Assembly: GCA_041674485.1 (NCBI GenBank)
Contig: JBAYVP010000202.1
Span: 1 to 9,308 of the forward strand
DNA from: JAGXQV01 sp041674485
GTDB lineage: Bacteria > Pseudomonadota > Gammaproteobacteria > Burkholderiales > Sulfuricellaceae
Length of the DNA: 9,308 bases
Direction of reading: 5' to 3'
The position numbers and the translations under genes were made by a program. The notes beneath the pieces were generated by a model, which saw nothing but the letters and a program-made list of their open reading frames with translations, did not search any database and was not told the origin of the DNA. Positions 6,837 to 9,308 of this stretch are shown in pieces; the stretch's first letter is position 1; each line of letters opens with the position of its first letter.

Positions 6837-7715
6837 ATGTGGGACGCGATCAAAGACGCAATCATGGCCGCCACCGGCGAACCGTTCAGCATCGCTACGC
6901 GCCGCAGCATCGGCGGCGGTTGCATCAATGCCGCCTGGGTGGTGGAAGGCGGCGGTCTACGCTATTTCGTCAAAACCAATACCACGGAGCGGCTGGCGAT
7001 GTTCGAAGCGGAGCGCGATGGCTTGCGCGAACTGGCAAACGCTGCCGCCGTGCGCGTGCCGCAGCCGGTATGCTTGGGATGCGCCGACGGCAGCGCCTTC
7101 CTGGTGCTCGAACATATTTTTCTCAAGGACGCCGGCCAATCCGGCGCCGAACTCCTGGGGCGGCAATTGGCGGCGCAGCACCACGTCACCGCCCCGGCTT
7201 TCGGCTGGTGGCGCGACAACACGCTGGGCGCCACTTTCCAACCCAATACGCCTAGCGCCGACTGGATCGCCTTTTGGCGCGAACGGCGGCTCGGACATCA
7301 ATTGAATCTGGCGGCGCGCGCCGGCCATCACGGCGCTTTGCAGCGACGGGGCGAAAAACTGCTCGCCGCATTGCCGGCATTTTTCCGAGGCTACATGCCG
7401 CAACCGGCACTGCTCCACGGCGACCTGTGGAGCGGCAACGCCGCATGCGACCCCGCAGGCAAACCGGTGATCTTCGACCCGGCGACGTATTACGGCGACC
7501 GCGAAGCCGACATTGCCATGACTGAACTGTTCGGCGGCTACCCGCTCGCCTTTTACGCCGCCTACCGCGAGAGCTTTCCGCTCGACCCCGGCTATGCCAC
7601 GCGCAAGACCCTGTACAACCTCTATCACATCCTCAACCACCTCAACCTGTTCGGCGGCGGCTATCTGGCACAAGCGGAAAAGATGATGGGGACGCTGCTG
7701 GCGGAGGTGGGTTGA
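6837..7715 (+). CDS. Fructosamine/ketosamine-3-kinase family protein
   Basis: A 292-residue protein of the FN3K/YniA family, related to aminoglycoside phosphotransferases. Visible motifs: a glycine-rich loop IGGGCINAAW at 25-34, the putative ATP-binding lysine in YFVKT (Lys46), the catalytic loop LLHGDLWSGN at 192-201 with Asp196, the metal-binding IFDPATYYGDREADIAMT starting at 212, and the family C-terminal LYHILNHLNLFGGGYL at 262-277. Members phosphorylate sugar-amine adducts such as ribulosamines or fructosamines on protein, allowing the sugar to fall off (deglycation). The start ATG is preceded by GGGAAACG. Thirty-four-base direct repeat copy 1 begins six bases after the stop codon. Substrate specificity cannot be read from the sequence. 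Confidence 0.92.
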   Translation: MWDAIKDAIMAATGEPFSIATRRSIGGGCINAAWVVEGGGLRYFVKTNTTERLAMFEAERDGLRELANAAAVRVPQPVCLGCADGSAFLVLEHIFLKDAGQSGAELLGRQLAAQHHVTAPAFGWWRDNTLGATFQPNTPSADWIAFWRERRLGHQLNLAARAGHHGALQRRGEKLLAALPAFFRGYMPQPALLHGDLWSGNAACDPAGKPVIFDPATYYGDREADIAMTELFGGYPLAFYAAYRESFPLDPGYATRKTLYNLYHILNHLNLFGGGYLAQAEKMMGTLLAEVG

Positions 7716-7720
7716 ACCTG

Positions 7721-7754
7721 GTACAGCAGCGCGCAAATATCGATAACATTATCC
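7721..7754. repeat. 34-bp direct repeat, copy 1
   Basis: This stretch and 8117-8150 are identical at 33 of 34 positions, in the same orientation, 396 bases apart; the single difference is a T/C at the 25th base. It begins with GTACAGCAGCGCGCAAATAT. It starts six bases after the kinase stop codon. No inverted symmetry is evident inside it. Confidence 0.95.
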
Positions 7755-7780
7755 CAAGCCGGACAATTGCCGGAACCAAA
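7751..7780 (-). repeat. Inverted partial copy of the repeat-element tail
   Basis: The reverse complement of this stretch matches 176-205, the tail of repeat copy A, at 28 of 30 positions, including CCGGCAATTGTCCGG against CCGGCAATAGTCCGG. It overlaps the last four bases of direct repeat copy 1 and, in its own orientation, lies just after the hairpin at 7792-7851, the same hairpin-then-tail order as in copies A and B. Confidence 0.85.
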
Positions 7781-7791
7781 CAGACGTTTAG

Positions 7792-7851
7792 ACAGGATTT
7801 ACAGGATGAACAGGATAGAAAACCCATCTTAGTAAATCCTGTTTATCCTGT
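7792..7851. repeat. Modular hairpin C (9-base ACAGGATNN units)
   Basis: The left arm is three tandem 9-base units, ACAGGATTT, ACAGGATGA and ACAGGATAG (7792-7818). The right arm is two units in reverse complement (7834-7842 and 7843-7851, reading AAATCCTGT and TTATCCTGT). The 15-base spacer lies between. A run of eight T residues follows at 7857 onward, so with the hairpin it might end transcription from the kinase gene, though the distance from stem to T run is longer than usual. Confidence 0.85.
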
Positions 7852-7956
7852 CATTGTTTTTTTGCGGAAAGCCGCTCCAGTACTTAATCTACGATTGATG
7901 AATAGCGCGGCGTATCCGGCATTGTTGCTCCCTCACCACTGCCGCATTTTGACTCA

Positions 7957-8078
7957 CGCGAGGGCGCGAAGCCGCGAAGGAAAAACAGATGAAGTATGTT
8001 GAGGAGATTTAGGCGAAGGATGGCGTCAAACGTATCGTCAACAAGCACACGAATTTCGCGTCTTCGCGCCTTCGCGTG
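7957..8078. repeat. Modular hairpin D (8-base CGCGAAGG units)
   Basis: The left arm (about 7955-7980) is three 8-base units, CGCGAGGG, CGCGAAGC and CGCGAAGG. The right arm (8053-8078) is the reverse-complement design, three units ending in TTCGCG. The arms pair at 22 of 26 positions across a spacer of about 72 bases. The frames that read through it are typical repeat-derived non-genes. Confidence 0.82.
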
Positions 8079-8116
8079 GATCAGCAGGGGCAACAGAGTT
8101 TCGGTCGAATTTGCTA

Positions 8117-8150
8117 GTACAGCAGCGCGCAAATATCGACAACATTATCC
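8117..8150. repeat. 34-bp direct repeat, copy 2
   Basis: The partner of 7721-7754, same orientation, 33 of 34 positions identical. Together they bound a 362-base interior that holds the inverted tail and hairpins C and D. Homology does not extend convincingly beyond 8150. Confidence 0.95.
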
Positions 8151-8308
8151 TGGAAAGCTCAGTTGACCGCTTGCCATGATATGTAACTTAGTGGTTCTAA
8201 ACAGTTTTCCCATGTGCTTCGCGTTCACCCGTTTGGTGAGAGCGCGACTGGCTGGATTGTACGGTTTTCCGGGCGCATGGATGCATTGCATGCGAGAAAT
8301 TTATCAAC

Positions 8309-8336
8309 TTGCCTATATTTAGCAGAATGCTATAAT
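8309..8336 (+). promoter_or_regulatory. Sigma-70 promoter of mqsRA
   Basis: A perfect -10 box TATAAT (8331-8336) has TTGCCT (8309-8314) sixteen bases upstream as -35. The predicted transcription start, seven positions past the last base of the -10, is near 8343, only two bases before the mqsR ATG at 8345. The TAA inside the -10 (8333-8335) is in frame with mqsR, so no upstream start is possible. Confidence 0.8.
8320..8332. promoter_or_regulatory. Candidate MqsA operator
   Basis: TAGCAGAATGCTA is a perfect inverted repeat with 5-base arms and a 3-base centre, lying between the -35 and -10 boxes and overlapping the first two bases of the -10. A bound repressor there would block RNA polymerase. 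A second short palindrome, ATGCATTGCAT (8281-8291), stands upstream and could be another site. Confidence 0.45.
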
Positions 8337-8344
8337 TTCTTCAA

Positions 8345-8650
8345 ATGGAAAAGAAAAAACCACATTTCCCGTTGGAGCTGGTCAAGCGCTTGGTTGCGGA
8401 CGAGGGGCACGATCCGTTTACCCAAAGCGCCAAGAACGGCGCTGCGGAAATGGGGCTGGAGGCGGGAGAGTTGCGCGGCGTGGTTGCCGGGCTGGTCGCG
8501 CAGGACTTTTACAAAAGCATGACCACGCACGCAAGCCACAAAGTGTGGCAGGATGTGTACCGCCCCGTTACCCGGTTTGGCGCGGCCTATGTCAAGGTGA
8601 CAATTTATCCGCAGGAAAATTTGATCGTGGTGTCTTTCAAGGGGCTATAA
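8345..8650 (+). CDS. mqsR: Type II toxin MqsR (mRNA interferase)
   Basis: A 101-residue protein, close to E. coli MqsR (98 residues) and alignable end to end. The family core DFYKSMTTHASHKVWQDVYRP spans 54-74. Residues matching the E. coli active-site set are all present: Lys57 (Lys56), Gln69 (Gln68) and Tyr82 (Tyr81), so the toxin is probably active. MqsR has a RelE/YoeB-like fold and cuts single-stranded mRNA at GCU. Its own message contains six GCU triplets by my reading, so self-cleavage is possible. Toxin precedes antitoxin, the unusual order typical of this family. No Shine-Dalgarno precedes the ATG; see the promoter entry for why the message should be leaderless. Confidence 0.95.
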   Translation: MEKKKPHFPLELVKRLVADEGHDPFTQSAKNGAAEMGLEAGELRGVVAGLVAQDFYKSMTTHASHKVWQDVYRPVTRFGAAYVKVTIYPQENLIVVSFKGL

Positions 8651-8655
8651 ATTAT

Positions 8656-9054
8656 ATGGAAAAGCTGGAATGCCCATCGTGTGGCGGAGAAATGACGCGG
8701 GCGATTCAGGATTTGCATTATGTGTATAAGGGCAAACCCCTTGTCGTTCCTGCGTTGGATGCGCTGGTGTGCGCCGTTTGCGGCGAGGCGTTGTTTGCCA
8801 CGCCGGAAGATGGCGCACGTTACGATGCCGCCATTCGCGCGCATATTTCTGCGGTAAACCTGGATAGCGCGCCGAATTTACGCGTCATTCGCAAACGGCT
8901 GAAACTGACCCAGGCGGAAGCGGGGCGCATTTTTGGCGGCGGCGTCACCGCCTTTTCGCGCTATGAACGGGGCGAGATCAAACCACCCGTGGCGCTGGTG
9001 AAGTTTTTTCAGGTGTTGGATAGGCACCCCGAACTGTTGGCCGAGTTGAAATAG
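8656..9054 (+). CDS. mqsA: Type II antitoxin MqsA (zinc/HTH protein)
   Basis: A 132-residue protein, one longer than E. coli MqsA. The N-terminal zinc and toxin-binding domain carries CPSC (Cys6, Cys9) and CAVC (Cys39, Cys42). The C-terminal helix-turn-helix domain (about 73-132) has LTQAEAGRIFGGGVTAFSRY at 84-103 and ends with LDRHPELLAELK. The start at 8656 leaves five bases after mqsR; AAGGGG about 12 bases upstream, inside the end of mqsR, can serve as ribosome site. MqsA neutralises MqsR and represses the operon as a dimer. Arg102 matches the DNA-contacting Arg101 of E. coli, but the neighbouring Asn97 is replaced by Thr98 here. Confidence 0.95.
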   Translation: MEKLECPSCGGEMTRAIQDLHYVYKGKPLVVPALDALVCAVCGEALFATPEDGARYDAAIRAHISAVNLDSAPNLRVIRKRLKLTQAEAGRIFGGGVTAFSRYERGEIKPPVALVKFFQVLDRHPELLAELK

Positions 9055-9307
9055 TTCCGGCAAGTGCAGCTTGGGGGCTATTCCAGGGTAAATTTGTTCT
9101 CAGCACGGAAAAAACCGATTCACCGCAGAGGACGCGGAGGAAAACCCTCATGCTCTTCCTCCGCGTCCTCTGCGGTGAAAAGGCATATTCCTGCGCGCGC
9201 CAATCGCCGGCCTTGGCTGCACTGCCCTTGGCCTTGTCCGCCGGGTATTTGACGGCGTTGAGCGCCATTTTCCGGTAGGCGGCGTCCATCAGGTCTACGC
9301 CCAACAC
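8978..9307 (-). pseudogene. 3' end of unidentified gene, reading into hairpin E (partial)
   Basis: A minus-strand frame enters from the right edge. Its first 40 or so residues (LGVDLMDAAYRKMALNAVKY, then an Ala/Lys-rich stretch to WRAQEYAF) use G/C at most third positions and look like genuine coding sequence. From about 9179 the frame translates hairpin E (SPQRTRRK and on), then untranslated spacer, then the antisense of mqsA, stopping only at 8978. I infer that the original C-terminus was lost or extended when the hairpin arrived; the last 65 or so residues are unlikely to be native. I do not recognise the family and the N-terminal part is outside the window. Confidence 0.4.
9119..9179. repeat. 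Modular hairpin E, perfect 24-bp inverted repeat
   Basis: Arms at 9119-9142 and 9156-9179 are perfectly complementary over 24 bases, with a 13-base loop. Each arm starts TTCACCGCAGAGG and contains two 9-base units, CGCAGAGGA and CGCGGAGGA. The unit is related to that of copies A and B, but the head and full tail of that element are absent. It lies 64 bases after the mqsA stop. No T run follows on either strand, so a simple intrinsic terminator is unlikely. Confidence 0.93.
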
Positions 9308-9308
9308 A

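Noticed and set aside
7712..8132. Small frames in the gap after the kinase gene, both strands
   Set aside because: They translate hairpins C and D (QDLQDEQDR and HAKARRRE patterns); no ribosome site or independent homology is apparent.
8212..8322. 36-codon plus-strand frame just upstream of mqsR
   Set aside because: No ribosome-binding site, it ends inside the mqsR promoter and its product resembles nothing I recognise.
9054..9076. GTTCCGGCAAGTGCAGCTTG after mqsA, resembling the repeat tail
   Set aside because: The first half matches copy A well but the second half needs gaps and substitutions; it may be a decayed tail, but I cannot separate it from chance.
76..9179. CRISPR array
   Set aside because: The repeats are inverted pairs of short units, with no regular direct repeats of 24-40 bases separated by equal-sized unique spacers and no cas genes.

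Overview
The window looks like a piece of a betaproteobacterial chromosome of moderately high G+C. The order comM - ubiK - TorF porin - glnK - amtB, a Walker-type bacterial phosphoribulokinase and an NtrC/sigma-54 promoter all point to an autotrophic or facultatively autotrophic Nitrosomonadales-like bacterium (the iron- and sulfur-oxidiser groups are my best guess). The taxonomic placement is inference from gene content, not from a marker gene.

Layout. At 1-207 lies a non-coding repeat element (copy A). At 208-1947 two minus-strand genes, ubiK and then comM, abut with no gap. From 1948 to 4947 there is a nitrogen-assimilation unit on the plus strand: two NtrC-type boxes, a near-consensus sigma-54 promoter, a TorF-family outer-membrane porin, a P-II signal protein (GlnK), the ammonium transporter AmtB and a strong intrinsic terminator. 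At 5020-5225 is repeat copy B, placed between two convergent terminators. At 5287-6177 phosphoribulokinase is read on the minus strand. Divergent from it are a secreted DUF3617 protein (6386-6808) and a fructosamine-3-kinase family protein (6837-7715). Bases 7716-8344 hold no convincing gene but are packed with repeats. At 8345-9054 is a complete mqsR-mqsA toxin-antitoxin operon. The right edge holds a perfect long hairpin and the 3' end of an unidentified minus-strand gene that reads straight into that hairpin.

How the genes work together. Under nitrogen limitation, NtrC with sigma-54 would switch on porin, GlnK and AmtB together: porin for entry through the outer membrane, AmtB for the inner membrane, GlnK to block AmtB when nitrogen is plentiful. 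UbiK assists ubiquinone synthesis and ComM is a helicase used in transformation; they look like housekeeping neighbours. Phosphoribulokinase supplies RuBisCO substrate for the Calvin cycle; no RuBisCO gene is in view. MqsRA is an independent accessory module.

The least explained material is the set of five hairpins whose arms are built from short 8- or 9-base units repeated two or three times (76-168, 5095-5186, 7792-7851, 7957-8078, 9119-9179). Their sequences differ but their design is the same. Two sit inside a roughly 205-bp dispersed element, and two sit in a block bounded by nearly identical 34-bp direct repeats. A second point of interest is the mqsRA promoter, whose -10 box lies so close to the mqsR start codon that the mRNA should be leaderless, and whose candidate operator has the E. 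coli MqsA palindrome geometry but a different sequence.
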